A program made the translations under genes and the position numbers. Below, piece after piece: positions 24,750 to 33,436 of a stretch of 64,000 bases of DNA (position 1 is the stretch's first letter; every line of letters starts with the position of its first letter). Source of the stretch: Curtobacterium sp. L6-1 (GTDB lineage: Bacteria; Actinomycetota; Actinomycetes; Actinomycetales; Microbacteriaceae); the NCBI RefSeq assembly GCF_018885305.1, contig NZ_CP076544.1, positions 2,170,001-2,234,000 on the forward strand, given 5' to 3'. Under the pieces are notes generated by a model. That model was given only the letters and a program-made list of their open reading frames with translations. It ran no database searches and was not told where the DNA came from.

Positions 24750-25643
24750 ATGCCGTGGTTCGGACGGAAGAAGCCGGCGGGGGACGCACCGTCGCTCGTC
24801 GTGCTCGCGCAGCGCGCCCTTGCCGAACGGGGTGTGGAGACCACCGTCGACGGACACCCCGACGACCCCGTCCACACCCGACTGCTCGGCGCGGACGGGC
24901 AGGTGTACCTCCTCGCGAACCTCGCCGTGCAGGTGCGCGGGGAGAACGAGGAGCGCCGCACCGCGATCGTCGGGGCGCACTTCGACCGGATGCTCCAGGC
25001 TCACCGGGAACCGGCGCCCGAGGAACTCGACGCCGACGAGCTGCGGGACCGCGTGCGGCTGCGACTGCTCGCCGAGGACGCCGCCGACCCGACCGACCTG
25101 ACCTACGCGCGACCCTTCGCGCCCGGGCTCGTCCTGGGGCTGTGCGTGGACTACCCGACGATGGTCAGCACCCTGTCGACGGGATCGTTGCCGAAGCTCG
25201 CCCTCGGCACCGATGAACTGTGGGCGATGGGACGGTTCAACAGCGACGCCGAACCGGTCGACGCGAACGCCGAGATCGCGCCGGGGGTCCTCCTCGTCGA
25301 GGGCGAGTCGCTCTTCACCGCGACGAAGGCGGTCAACCTGCCGGCACTGTTCGGGGCCGCACCGTTCGGCACCGTGTTCGCGGTCCCGCACCGGCACCTC
25401 CTGCTCGCCGTCCCGCTCCGTGACGCGGACAGCGTGCCGGCGATCCAGACGCTCGCCGGGCTCCTGGTGCGCGTCCTCGGCGATCGTGAGGCGGGCCTCC
25501 CCGGCGGTCTGCTCAGCCCGCACCTGATGTTCTCGCGGCACGGCCAGGTCTCGCAGGTCTCGACCTTCGACGAGGCGACGGGTGAACTCCGGATCGAGGT
25601 CGACGAGCGCTTCCAGGAGGCGCTGCAGGAAGCCGTCGCCTGA
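24750..25643 (+). CDS. Hypothetical protein, DUF1444-like layout
   Basis: A 297-residue soluble protein beginning MPWFGRKKPAGDAPS, a short basic N terminus typical of several uncharacterised actinobacterial proteins. The middle (YARPFAPGLVLGLCVDYPTMVSTL) and the later FAVPHRHLLLAVPLRD resemble the layout of DUF1444/YtpQ proteins, but the match is weak. No catalytic motif is seen. It follows pgm closely and may share its transcript. A block of 14-nt repeats follows immediately after its stop. Confidence 0.7.
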   Translation: MPWFGRKKPAGDAPSLVVLAQRALAERGVETTVDGHPDDPVHTRLLGADGQVYLLANLAVQVRGENEERRTAIVGAHFDRMLQAHREPAPEELDADELRDRVRLRLLAEDAADPTDLTYARPFAPGLVLGLCVDYPTMVSTLSTGSLPKLALGTDELWAMGRFNSDAEPVDANAEIAPGVLLVEGESLFTATKAVNLPALFGAAPFGTVFAVPHRHLLLAVPLRDADSVPAIQTLAGLLVRVLGDREAGLPGGLLSPHLMFSRHGQVSQVSTFDEATGELRIEVDERFQEALQEAVA

Positions 25644-25697
25644 GCCGGACCACCTGAGCCGGACCACCCGACCCGGACCACCCGACCCGGGCCACCT
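25642..25697. repeat. 14-bp degenerate tandem repeat
   Basis: Four imperfect units of the type GAGCCGGACCACCT run from the stop codon of the upstream gene into the intergenic space. It is non-coding and without hairpin potential. Confidence 0.6.
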
Positions 25698-25844
25698 GCC
25701 CCGGACCGACCGGCCCACGACCGTCCCGACCCGCGCCCGCCCGCAGTGCCGACCCGGGGGTCTCCCGCGCATCCCGCTGGGGACGGCTGCCGATCTCCAC
25801 AGGAACGCCCTCGGTGCGGACGTGCCCCTTGCGGCGGTTGTAAC

Positions 25845-25861
25845 TTTGCACGCAGCGCAAA
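25845..25861 (+). promoter_or_regulatory. Operator-like inverted repeat before the MFS gene
   Basis: TTTGC and GCAAA arms flank a 7-nt spacer, 19 bp before the start of the DHA2 transporter. The position near the start fits a repressor site controlling an efflux pump. No regulator gene is adjacent. Confidence 0.4.
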
Positions 25862-25880
25862 TTCATCGGGAGTCCCGCAC

Positions 25881-28325
25881 ATGACACAGACCGCGACCGC
25901 ACCCGCGGCCCCCACGACGAGCTCGAACGTCGTGATGAACCACCGTCAGATCCTGCTCGTGATCTACGGCCTGATGGCCGGCATGTTCCTGGGCGCCCTC
26001 GACCAGACGATCGTGGGCACCGCCATCCGCACGATCGGCGACGACCTGCACGGGCTCGACCAGCAGGCGTGGGTGACCACCGGCTACCTGATCGCCTCGA
26101 CGATCACCACGCCGATCTACGGCAAGCTGTCCGACCTCTTCGGCCGCCGCCCGCTGTTCATCACCGCGATCGGCATCTTCATCCTCGGCTCGCTCGCCGC
26201 CTCGTTCTCGACCTCGATGCTCATGCTCGCCGGGTTCCGCGCACTGCAGGGCCTCGGTGCCGGTGGTCTGATGTCGCTGCCGCTCGCGATCATGGGCGAC
26301 ATGCTCGCCCCGCGGGAGCGCGCGAAGTACCAGGGCTACTTCCTCGCCGTGTTCGGCATCTCGTCCGTGATCGGCCCGCTCGTCGGCGGTGTCTTCGCCG
26401 GCGCGAGCGACCTGCTCTTCATCACCGGCTGGCGCTGGGTGTTCCTGATCAACGTGCCGATCGGCGTCATCGCGCTGTTCATGGTGCTGACGTTCCTGCA
26501 CCTGCCGAAGTTCGGGGAGCGCCGCAAGCCCCGCATCGACTGGTGGGGCGCGAGCCTGGTCATCGTCACCCTCGTGCCGCTGCTCCTCATCGCCGAGCAG
26601 GGCCGCGAGTGGGGCTGGGACTCCCCCGGCGCCTACGCGTGCTACGCCGTCGGCGCGCTCGGCCTGGTCGCGTTCGTCATCGTCGAGCGCGCGATGGGCG
26701 ACGACGCGATCCTGCCGCTGAAGCTCTTCGGGTCGCGGGTGTTCTCGATGGCGGCCGTCCTGTCCGTCCTCGTCGGGTTCGGCATGTTCGGTGCGATGCT
26801 GACCATCCCGCTGTACCTGCAGATCGTCAAGGGGGTGACCCCGACCGAGTCCGGGTTCGCCATGCTCCCGATGGTCCTCGGCCTGATGATCTCCTCGATC
26901 GCCTCGGGGCAGATCGTGTCGCGCACGGGCAAGTACCGGATCTTCCCGGTCACCGGCACGGCCTTCACCGCGGCCGGGTACACGGTCCTGACGTTCCTCA
27001 CCGCGGACAGCTCGCTCGTGTTCCTCATGACGGGCATGTTCCTCATCGGCCTCGGGCTCGGCCAGCTCATGCAGACCCTGACCCTCGCCGCGCAGAACTC
27101 GGTGAGCCCCCGGGACATCGGCGTCGCGACCAGTGCGGCCACGTTCTTCCGCCAGATCGGCGGCACGATGGGCACCGCGGTGCTGCTCTCGGTGCTGTTC
27201 AGCCTGATGCCGACGAACATCTCCGGTGCGCTCCAGAACGAGTCCGACCTGAAGAGCGCCCTGAACGCGGCTCTCAACCCCTCGGTGGCGAACGCCCAGG
27301 AGAACAAGGGCGTGATGGACCAGATCTGGGACCCGATCGTCACGCCGGTGAAGCAGAACGTGCAGGACGGGCTCGACCAGGCCGCGGTCCGGGCCAAGCG
27401 GGCCGCCGACCAGGCCGTGACGAAGCAGGTGACGGCCGCCGTGCAGCAGCAGGTCGCCGCCGGCGCCGTCCCGGCCGCGGCCGCCGACACCGTCATCGCG
27501 CAGCAGGTCGCCGACGCGAAGGGCGACGCCGAGCAGCAGGCACTCCGCACCGTCGCCACGAAGGCCGGAGCCGAGGTCGTCGACGGCACGCTCCAGGTCG
27601 ACTACTCGGACGCCACGCAGCGCCGCGGCGTCGTCGACCAGGTCGCGCCGAAGCTCGTCGACCAGCTCCGCGACGGCACGGGCGGCGGGTCCGCCACGGC
27701 CTCGTCGACCAGCGACACGTCCTTCCTCAACGGCTCGGACGAGCGGCTCAGCAGGCCGTTCCTCGTCGGCTTCAGCGACTCCGCCGTCACCGTCTACTGG
27801 GTCGGCCTCGCCGTGATCCTGGTCGCGTTCGTCCTGACCTGGTTCTTCCGGGTGCCGCCGCTCCGCAAGACGTCGGCGCTGCAGGAGCAGGCCGACGCGG
27901 CGCGGAAGAGCGCTGACGACGACCGTCTGACGGTGGACGCCCAGCAGGCCGCGGCCGGCTCCGGTGCGCTCGTCTCACCCGACACCGGCTCGATGGCGGT
28001 CGTCCCGACGTCACCCGACGTCACCCCGCAGCCGCGCTCGGCCCGGTCCGCGAGCGGCACGACGGCGTCGGTCCTGCCGACGCCGCGGTCGGGAGGCCCG
28101 TCCTCCTCAGCCACGTCCTCCCCGGCCCGCCCCGTGGACGGCACCAGGGCGCCCCGTCCGGAACCGACCACGCACGGCGCGCACTCGTCGTCAACGCCGG
28201 TGGACGAGCCTCCGACCGCGACCGGGGTCATCCGGACGCAGCACGGCGTGCACGCCGCCGGTGGGGCGCCGACCCCGCCGCCCGGCGAGGAGGCCCACCC
28301 GCACGGCCGGCACAGCGCCGAGTAG
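25881..28325 (+). CDS. DHA2-type MFS drug transporter with a large insert
   Basis: An 814-residue 14-TM transporter of the EmrB/QacA type. GALDQTIVGTAI is the DHA2 motif D near residue 35, and GKLSDLFGRRPLFI is motif A. A normal member has about 500 residues. Here about 185 residues (around 445-630) are inserted between the penultimate and last membrane segments. The insert is rich in Ala, Gln and Val, with probable coiled coil (AKRAADQAVTKQVTAAVQQQ). A disordered Pro/Ser/Thr tail of about 150 residues follows the last helix. The insert should lie outside the cytoplasmic membrane. Substrates are unknown. ATG 25881 is the only start that gives a normal first helix. Confidence 0.9.
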   Translation: MTQTATAPAAPTTSSNVVMNHRQILLVIYGLMAGMFLGALDQTIVGTAIRTIGDDLHGLDQQAWVTTGYLIASTITTPIYGKLSDLFGRRPLFITAIGIFILGSLAASFSTSMLMLAGFRALQGLGAGGLMSLPLAIMGDMLAPRERAKYQGYFLAVFGISSVIGPLVGGVFAGASDLLFITGWRWVFLINVPIGVIALFMVLTFLHLPKFGERRKPRIDWWGASLVIVTLVPLLLIAEQGREWGWDSPGAYACYAVGALGLVAFVIVERAMGDDAILPLKLFGSRVFSMAAVLSVLVGFGMFGAMLTIPLYLQIVKGVTPTESGFAMLPMVLGLMISSIASGQIVSRTGKYRIFPVTGTAFTAAGYTVLTFLTADSSLVFLMTGMFLIGLGLGQLMQTLTLAAQNSVSPRDIGVATSAATFFRQIGGTMGTAVLLSVLFSLMPTNISGALQNESDLKSALNAALNPSVANAQENKGVMDQIWDPIVTPVKQNVQDGLDQAAVRAKRAADQAVTKQVTAAVQQQVAAGAVPAAAADTVIAQQVADAKGDAEQQALRTVATKAGAEVVDGTLQVDYSDATQRRGVVDQVAPKLVDQLRDGTGGGSATASSTSDTSFLNGSDERLSRPFLVGFSDSAVTVYWVGLAVILVAFVLTWFFRVPPLRKTSALQEQADAARKSADDDRLTVDAQQAAAGSGALVSPDTGSMAVVPTSPDVTPQPRSARSASGTTASVLPTPRSGGPSSSATSSPARPVDGTRAPRPEPTTHGAHSSSTPVDEPPTATGVIRTQHGVHAAGGAPTPPPGEEAHPHGRHSAE

Positions 28326-28342
28326 GGTCCAGCACCACGTCC

Positions 28343-28390
28343 GGAGGGCGGGGGCCCGCAGCGGAGTCTCGCTGCGGGCACCCGCCCTCC
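28343..28390 (+). terminator. Hairpin terminator after the MFS gene
   Basis: GGAGGGCGGG...CCCGCAGCG pairs with CGCTGCGGGca-CCCGCCCTCC around a GAGTCT loop, 17 bp after the transporter stop. Its right arm is also the first unit of a repeat block. Confidence 0.75.
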
Positions 28391-28458
28391 GTGCGTCCGC
28401 CCTCCGTGCGTCCGGCCTCCGTGCGTGCGGCCTCCGTGCGACCGGCCTCCGTGCACGC
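28384..28458. repeat. 15-bp tandem repeat
   Basis: Five units of the type GCCCTCCGTGCGTCC lie head to tail. The first overlaps the right arm of the terminator, so it may have grown by duplication of the hairpin end. It ends about 45 bp before the next gene. Confidence 0.7.
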
Positions 28459-28503
28459 GGGGAGTCGAGGGCACTCCCCGGCGAGCGGCGTAGCGTCCCG
28501 AGG

Positions 28504-28788
28504 ATGAGTCTCGAAGTCCGCAACGACACCGACAAGAACCAGTACTCCCTCGTCGAGGACGGCAGCGTCATCGGCCTCGCCGCCTACGAGGTGGACGGCG
28601 ACGAGATCCGCTTCGTGCACACCGAGGTGGACCCCGAGCACCGTGGCGGCGGGCACGCGTCGATGCTCGTCCAGCACGCCCTCGACGACGTGCGCGCGAA
28701 CTCCGACCGCCGCGTGGTCCCCCAGTGCAGCTACGTCGCCGCGTGGGTCGAGCGTCACCCGGACTACCAGGAGCTCACCGCCCGCTGA
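28504..28788 (+). CDS. YjdJ-type small GNAT-fold protein
   Basis: A 94-residue protein of the short Acetyltransf_CG group. VHTEVDPEHRGGGHASMLVQ holds the acetyl-CoA binding loop, and VVPQCSYVAAWVERHPDYQ is the characteristic C-terminal motif with the conserved cysteine and HP. Family members are half the normal GNAT size and their substrates are not established. The downstream gene is on the opposite strand. Confidence 0.9.
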   Translation: MSLEVRNDTDKNQYSLVEDGSVIGLAAYEVDGDEIRFVHTEVDPEHRGGGHASMLVQHALDDVRANSDRRVVPQCSYVAAWVERHPDYQELTAR

Positions 28789-28850
28789 GGCCGTGCGCCC
28801 GGGCCGTCCGTCCGCCGCTCCGGCGCGCGCACGGCGCCCGGTGCGCGCCG

Positions 28851-29183
28851 TCAGTAGGAGCGGTCGCGCGTCTCGGGCCGGTGCACGCGCGACGACGCCG
28901 CGGAGGTCGACGGCACACGGATGAGCACCGTCCCGCTCAGCAGATCGTGGTCGTCGCGCGCCGGCGTCGGGGCCTCCCGCGGCAACCGCGCCTGTCGCTC
29001 GAACTCGGCCTGCGTCTCGTGCCGTGTCGGGGCGAACACCTCGTCCAGCATCCCGACCGCACCGCCACCGGACCCGCCCCCGCGCGTGGACTTGTTCGAC
29101 AGGTCGATCCAGCCCACACGGTCGGCGATCCACATCACGACGACCGCTGCGGCCACCGCCCCCAGGAAGATCAACCAGTTCAC
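28851..29183 (-). CDS. Small single-TM hypothetical protein
   Basis: A 110-residue protein with one N-terminal membrane helix (NWLIFLGAVAAAVVVMWIADRVGW), followed by a Gly-rich linker and a charged cytoplasmic part (FAPTRHETQAEFERQARLPREA). GTG 29183 is chosen because it places the helix at the N terminus. No family recognised. It sits alone between a GNAT gene and lplA. Confidence 0.6.
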   Translation of the reverse strand: MNWLIFLGAVAAAVVVMWIADRVGWIDLSNKSTRGGGSGGGAVGMLDEVFAPTRHETQAEFERQARLPREAPTPARDDHDLLSGTVLIRVPSTSAASSRVHRPETRDRSY

Positions 29184-29285
29184 GGCAGCGACGTTACGTG
29201 GCCGATCGGTGCAGGACATCCGCCGCGCGGCTGATCCTCGCGATCGGTCCTGCGGGGACGCGCCGGCCGGACCCGCACCGTGCAC

Positions 29286-30335
29286 TCAGGGCACCCGCTC
29301 GAGCCACTCCCGCGTCGAGAACTTCGTTTCCACGAGCTCCTGCGCCCGCTGCCGCTCGGCGTCGGTGACGTGTCCCTCGGTCGCCCCGTAGAGCTTCGTG
29401 AACGTGCCGATGAGCCGCTCGATGACCTCGGCGCGGGGCAGCCCGGTCTGCGACCGCAGCGGGTCGACCCGCTTCGCCGCGCTCGTGGTCCCCTTGTCGC
29501 TCATCTTCTCGCGACCGATGCGGAGCACCTGGACCATCTTCTCGCCGTCCATGTCGTAGCTCATGGTGGCGTGGTGCAGGAGCGACCCGGTGCCGAGGCG
29601 CTTCTGCGCGGCCCCGCCGATCTTCCCCTTCGTCGACGTGATGTCGTTGAGCGGCTGGTAGTACGCCTCGATGCCCAGGGACTTCAGCGCCTCGATGACC
29701 CACTCGTCCAGGTAGGCGTACGAGTCGGCGAAGGTCATGCCCTGCACGAGGTCGGTCGGCACGTACAGCGAGTACGAGATCACGGCTCCGGCGTCCATGA
29801 ACATCGCGCCGCCGCCCGAGATGCGGCGGACGACCTGGACGCCGTACTTCTCGGCACCGGCCGGGTCGACCTCGTTCCTGAGCGACTGGAAGGACCCGAT
29901 GACGACCGCGGGCTGGTCCCACTCCCAGATGCGCAGGGTGGGTCCGCGACGGCCCGCGCCGACCTCCTCGGTGAGGACCTGGTCGAGCGCGAGGTGCTCG
30001 TTCGGGCTGACCGGCCCCTCGTGGACGACCTGCCACTCGTAGTCCCGCCACGATGACGCCCGCGAGAGGGCCCGCCGCACGGCGACCCCGACGGCCTCGG
30101 GCGTGAAGCCGAGCAGTACCGCGTCCTCGGGGAGTGCGTGCCGGACGGCCGCGGCGATCCCCGCGGCGTCGGTGTCGGCACGCAGGCCGTTCACACCCGC
30201 GTCGATGAGCGGCAGTGCGTCGTCCGGCTCGAGGAAGAAGTCACCCGCCAGCCGGAACTGGTCGATCCTGCCGTCGACGACCTCCAGGTCGACGACGACG
30301 AGTTTCCCTCCGGGGACCTTGTACTCACCGTGCAT
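29286..30335 (-). CDS. lplA: Lipoate-protein ligase A
   Basis: A 349-residue ligase that attaches lipoate to the E2 and H proteins of 2-oxoacid dehydrogenases and the glycine cleavage system. The N-terminal ~85 residues resemble the accessory lipoate-ligase domain that in E. coli is C-terminal. The BPL/LplA catalytic domain follows, with VVRRISGGGAMFMDAGAVIS (the R-R-x-S-G-G-G loop) and TSTKGKIGGAAQKR, whose lysine binds lipoyl-AMP. The order is typical of actinobacterial and Gram-positive forms. It stands alone and ends with a 36-nt palindrome on its upstream side. Confidence 0.92.
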   Translation of the reverse strand: MHGEYKVPGGKLVVVDLEVVDGRIDQFRLAGDFFLEPDDALPLIDAGVNGLRADTDAAGIAAAVRHALPEDAVLLGFTPEAVGVAVRRALSRASSWRDYEWQVVHEGPVSPNEHLALDQVLTEEVGAGRRGPTLRIWEWDQPAVVIGSFQSLRNEVDPAGAEKYGVQVVRRISGGGAMFMDAGAVISYSLYVPTDLVQGMTFADSYAYLDEWVIEALKSLGIEAYYQPLNDITSTKGKIGGAAQKRLGTGSLLHHATMSYDMDGEKMVQVLRIGREKMSDKGTTSAAKRVDPLRSQTGLPRAEVIERLIGTFTKLYGATEGHVTDAERQRAQELVETKFSTREWLERVP

Positions 30336-30350
30336 GCCGCCACCCTATTC

Positions 30351-30386
30351 CGGGAGGCCCGTGGCGGGCCCGCCACGGGCCTCCCG
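30351..30386. terminator. Perfect 36-nt palindrome of the GGGAGGCC family
   Basis: CGGGAGGCCCGTGGCGGG pairs perfectly with CCCGCCACGGGCCTCCCG. It lies between the divergent lplA and SMP-30 genes, so it does not follow a gene end. It may be a mobile palindromic element rather than a true terminator. Confidence 0.6.
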
Positions 30387-30417
30387 TCCGTCAGTCGCCA
30401 CCTGGCAGGCTGGAGCG

Positions 30418-31281
30418 ATGCACACCGACCTGCGCTCCGCGACCGACGTCGTGACCGGCATCCGCTTCCCCGAGGGCAACCGCTGGCACGACGGGCGGCT
30501 CTGGTACTCGGACATGCACACCGGCGAGGTGTTCTCCGTCGACCCGGACAGCGCCGACGGCCCGCGCGTCGAGACGCGCGTCGACGGCCAGTCGTCCGGA
30601 CTGGGCTGGCTGCCCGACGGTCGGCTCGTCGTCAGCGCGATGGAGTCGCGGACGATCGTGGCAGTGCAGGAGGACGCGACGACCTCGGTGTTCGCGGACC
30701 TGTCGACGGTCGAGTCGTCGCTCCTCAACGACCTGGTGGTGGACGAGGCCACCGGTCGGACGTACGTCGGCGCGTTCGGCTACGACCTCTACGGCGGCGA
30801 GGAGCTGCGCCCCGGGCCGCTCTACGTCGTCGAGCCGGACGGTTCCGCCCGACTGGCGGCCGACGGACTGGTCTTCCCGAACAGCGCGAACGTGCTGCCC
30901 GGCACCCGCACCCTGGTCGTCAGCGAGACCTGGGGCGGCCGACTGACGGCGTTCGACATCGCGGCGGACGGGTCCCTGGGCGGTCGACGGACCTGGGCGA
31001 CGCTGCCCGAGGGGGTCACGCCGGACGGCAGCACCGTCGACGTCGAGGGGGCGATCTGGGTCTGCTCGGTCGACACCGGCGAGTTCCTCCGCGTCGTCGA
31101 GGGCGGCACGGTCACGGACCGCGTCGACGCCCCCGGCCGGTGTGCGATCGACTGCGCACTCGGCGGTGCCGAGGGTCGCACGCTCTACCTGGCGACGGCG
31201 GACAGCTACGACCCGGCGACCACGGTGCGGACCCGCGCAGGCCGGATCAGCGCGGTGCGTGTGGACGTGCCCGGGCGGTGA
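30418..31281 (+). CDS. SMP-30/gluconolactonase/LRE family protein
   Basis: A 287-residue six-bladed beta-propeller lactonase-like protein. IRFPEGNRWHDGRLWYSDMH gives the metal-binding Glu early in the chain. LNDLVVDEATGRTYVG supplies the Asn-Asp site around residue 105, and PNSANVLPGTRTLVVSET is blade four. The second Asp appears in the VTPDGSTVDVEGAIWV stretch. Such enzymes hydrolyse sugar or organic lactones with Ca or Zn. The substrate is not predictable. It is not in an operon. Confidence 0.88.
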   Translation: MHTDLRSATDVVTGIRFPEGNRWHDGRLWYSDMHTGEVFSVDPDSADGPRVETRVDGQSSGLGWLPDGRLVVSAMESRTIVAVQEDATTSVFADLSTVESSLLNDLVVDEATGRTYVGAFGYDLYGGEELRPGPLYVVEPDGSARLAADGLVFPNSANVLPGTRTLVVSETWGGRLTAFDIAADGSLGGRRTWATLPEGVTPDGSTVDVEGAIWVCSVDTGEFLRVVEGGTVTDRVDAPGRCAIDCALGGAEGRTLYLATADSYDPATTVRTRAGRISAVRVDVPGR

Positions 31282-31289
31282 GGGGCCGT

Positions 31290-31360
31290 CGGGCGCACCG
31301 TGCGTGACGGCGGGCGCACCGTGGGTGACGGCGGGCGCACCGTGCGTGACGGCGGGCACC
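31290..31360. repeat. 21-bp tandem repeat, three units plus partial
   Basis: CGGGCGCACCGTGCGTGACGG-type units start at 31290, 31311 and 31332, with an eight-base partial copy after. It lies between two convergent genes. Confidence 0.75.
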
Positions 31361-31371
31361 CAGAGCGCTGG

Positions 31372-31587
31372 TCACAGGAGGGTCGCTCCGAAGGCGAACG
31401 ACAGCATCGGCGCCAGGACCACCGCGAACAGCACGACCGCCGTGACCGCGGCGCCGACCACCGACAGGGCGCTGACGAGCACGACGAGCAGGCCGGCGAG
31501 GGACATCGCCTGCCCCGTCGTGCTCGCGGTGCGGACCTCGCGCACGTTGGCCGTGAAGAGCTCGCGCATCGGGTCCGTGGTGGTCAT
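31372..31587 (-). CDS. Small two-TM membrane protein
   Basis: A 71-residue protein with a soluble 25-residue N terminus (MTTTDPMRELFTANVREVRT) and two hydrophobic helices (MSLAGLLVVLVSALSVVGAA and VLFAVVLAPMLSFAFGATLL). No family assigned. It sits next to a tandem repeat. The downstream sequence contains no other gene on this strand. Confidence 0.6.
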   Translation of the reverse strand: MTTTDPMRELFTANVREVRTASTTGQAMSLAGLLVVLVSALSVVGAAVTAVVLFAVVLAPMLSFAFGATLL

Positions 31588-31801
31588 GGGTGCAGCGTAG
31601 GACGAGGTCCGTCGGAGGGGCCTGACAGCGGGCGGAGTCGGGCCGAGACCGCCCCGTGCGGCCGGGGCAGCGGATCGGCGCCGGTCCTCCCGCGACGTCC
31701 GCTGTCAAGCTGGGAGCCTACGAGGGCGGTTGCCACCCCGCAGCCGCTCCCGGCGACAGCGACCGCGCCTCCGCCCCGGGTCCTGCCCTAGGCTGCGCGC
31801 C

Positions 31802-32536
31802 ATGGGGGAGACGACGACACCGCGCAGGGCGCAGCGCCCGAACAGCATGCTCCGGTTCCTGCGTGACCTGGCGATCATCGTGGTGGCGGCGCTCCTGGTG
31901 TCGTTCCTCGTGAAGACGTTCCTGATGCGCTCGTTCTCCATCCCCTCGGGCTCGATGCGGGACACCCTGCAGATCGAGGACCACGTCATCGTCAACGAGC
32001 TCGCCACCGTGCACCGCGGCGACGTCGTCGTGTTCCACGACCCGGGAGGCTGGCTCGACGCGACGCGGACCGTCGAGGGCCGGACGGCGCAGCAGCGGTC
32101 CCTCCTCGCCGACGCGCTCGGTGTCGTCGGACTCGGTCCGGGCCGCGACGACCACCTGGTCAAGCGGGTGATCGGTCTGCCGGGCGACCACGTCCGGTGC
32201 TGCAACGCGCTCGGGCAGATGGAAGTGAACGGCGTCCCGCTCACCGAGCCCTACGTCCGTGTCCCGGCCGGCCGGCCGGCGTCCGGGGAGCCCTTCGACG
32301 TGATGGTGCCCGCCGGGGAACTCTGGGTGATGGGCGACAACCGGTACGAGTCCGCGGACTCACGTGCCCACCAGGGGCTGCCCTCCAGGGGGTTCGTCCC
32401 GGAGCGGGAGGTCGTGGGCCGCGCGGTCGTCGTCTCGTGGCCGTTGCAGCGGTGGTCGTGGGTGGACGACCACCACGACGTCTTCGCCGGGACCGAGCGC
32501 GGCGGCCGGGACGAGGACCGCCGGCACTCGCCGTGA
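31802..32536 (+). CDS. lepB: Signal peptidase I
   Basis: A 244-residue type I leader peptidase with one N-terminal membrane helix (about 22-40). The catalytic serine S51 lies in FSIPSGSMRDTL, and the lysine K121 in HLVKRVIGLPGD. GELWVMGDNRYESADSR is box E. It removes signal peptides from exported proteins on the outer face of the membrane. The length and motif spacing are normal. The window also holds a second, ER-type peptidase (57874-59037). A 6C small RNA begins 50 bp after its stop. Confidence 0.95.
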   Translation: MGETTTPRRAQRPNSMLRFLRDLAIIVVAALLVSFLVKTFLMRSFSIPSGSMRDTLQIEDHVIVNELATVHRGDVVVFHDPGGWLDATRTVEGRTAQQRSLLADALGVVGLGPGRDDHLVKRVIGLPGDHVRCCNALGQMEVNGVPLTEPYVRVPAGRPASGEPFDVMVPAGELWVMGDNRYESADSRAHQGLPSRGFVPEREVVGRAVVVSWPLQRWSWVDDHHDVFAGTERGGRDEDRRHSP

Positions 32537-32553
32537 CCGCATAACGAACTGAG

Positions 32554-32582
32554 TTGCCCCGCCCTGCCCACGGGCGTACCGT
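32554..32582 (+). promoter_or_regulatory. Probable promoter of the 6C RNA
   Basis: TTGCCC and TACCGT are spaced 17 nt apart, placing a transcription start near 32589, shortly before the 6C hairpins. The -10 match is moderate. Confidence 0.4.
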
Positions 32583-32589
32583 CGGTGAC

Positions 32590-32700
32590 GCGCACGAGGT
32601 GACACCCCCTCGATCCTCGGGCGCTGACGCTCGACTCGTTCCCCCCAATGGGTCGAGCGCTCCGGCCCCGGTCTGTTCCCCCCAACAGGCCGGGGCCGTC
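32590..32700 (+). ncRNA. 6C RNA
   Basis: Two adjacent stem-loops each carry exactly six cytosines in the loop, the defining feature of the actinobacterial 6C RNA class. Hairpin 1 (32628-32659) has arms CGCTCGACTC and GGGTCGAGCG with CCCCCC at 32641-32646. Hairpin 2 (32663-32698) has arms CGGCCCCGG-x-CTGTT and AACAG-x-CCGGGGCCG with CCCCCC at 32678-32683, and could also serve as terminator. The 5' end is approximate, placed from the promoter. Confidence 0.85.
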
Positions 32701-32749
32701 CTCGTCCCCGGGGCACGACGGACCGCCGGTTTCCGAATAGGGTCGTCGC

Positions 32750-33436
32750 GTGGGCAGACAGGGCAGCGGCGGACCGAACGCGTTCTCGAGGGCGGTCGTG
32801 GACGCCGTCGACGACCTGCGCGTCCAGCGTGGTGTCTCGACGCCGGCCCTCATCGAGCGGGCCGGGTTCAGCCGGGGATACTACTACAAGCGGACCCGGG
32901 GCGAGACGCCGTTCAGCACCAACGACGTGCAGACCATCGCCGAGGCCCTCGGCGTCCCGATCCGGACGCTGCTCGAACCCGCGATCGCCGCCTCCGACCG
33001 CCGCGACGAACCCGGGTCCGACCGCCCGGACGCCGCCCTGCTGGGCTACCGCCTCCGCAAGCTCGTCGCCCTGCACGTCGCGCGGACGCCCGCTCCCCCG
33101 GTGGACCGCGCCGTGCGTGCCGCCGTGGCCAAGCGTGGTCGTCTGCTCGCCGGGGCCGACTGGGAACAGCTGCTCACCGGCGGCCCGACCGAGGTCAGCG
33201 ACGACGACCTCCGCGCGGTCGCCGAGTTCTTCGACGTGCCGGCCGAGTACCTGCTCCGCGTCGCGATGCCCGGCATCGTCGACGTCCTCGACGCCCGGCT
33301 GGAGGTCGAGACGGCCCTGGCCGAGACCGGTGTCGGGATCGCGGCACGGTCGGTGAACGCCGCGTCCCCCGCGGAGCTGCTCGCCATCGCCGAGGCCATC
33401 CGGACGGCGGCGCCGACCGAGCGGGGCTCGCGGTGA
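32750..33436 (+). CDS. XRE-type transcriptional regulator
   Basis: A 228-residue regulator. The helix-turn-helix is in the first half (VSTPALIERAGFSRGYYYKRTRGETPF, then VQTIAEALGV). The C-terminal half (about 90-228) is helical and may be a dimerisation or ligand part. It starts at GTG 32750. Its stop overlaps the GTG of the ImmA/IrrE-like peptidase gene, a pairing typical of regulator-peptidase modules in which the peptidase cleaves the regulator. The pair continues into two more overlapping genes. Confidence 0.82.
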   Translation: MGRQGSGGPNAFSRAVVDAVDDLRVQRGVSTPALIERAGFSRGYYYKRTRGETPFSTNDVQTIAEALGVPIRTLLEPAIAASDRRDEPGSDRPDAALLGYRLRKLVALHVARTPAPPVDRAVRAAVAKRGRLLAGADWEQLLTGGPTEVSDDDLRAVAEFFDVPAEYLLRVAMPGIVDVLDARLEVETALAETGVGIAARSVNAASPAELLAIAEAIRTAAPTERGSR

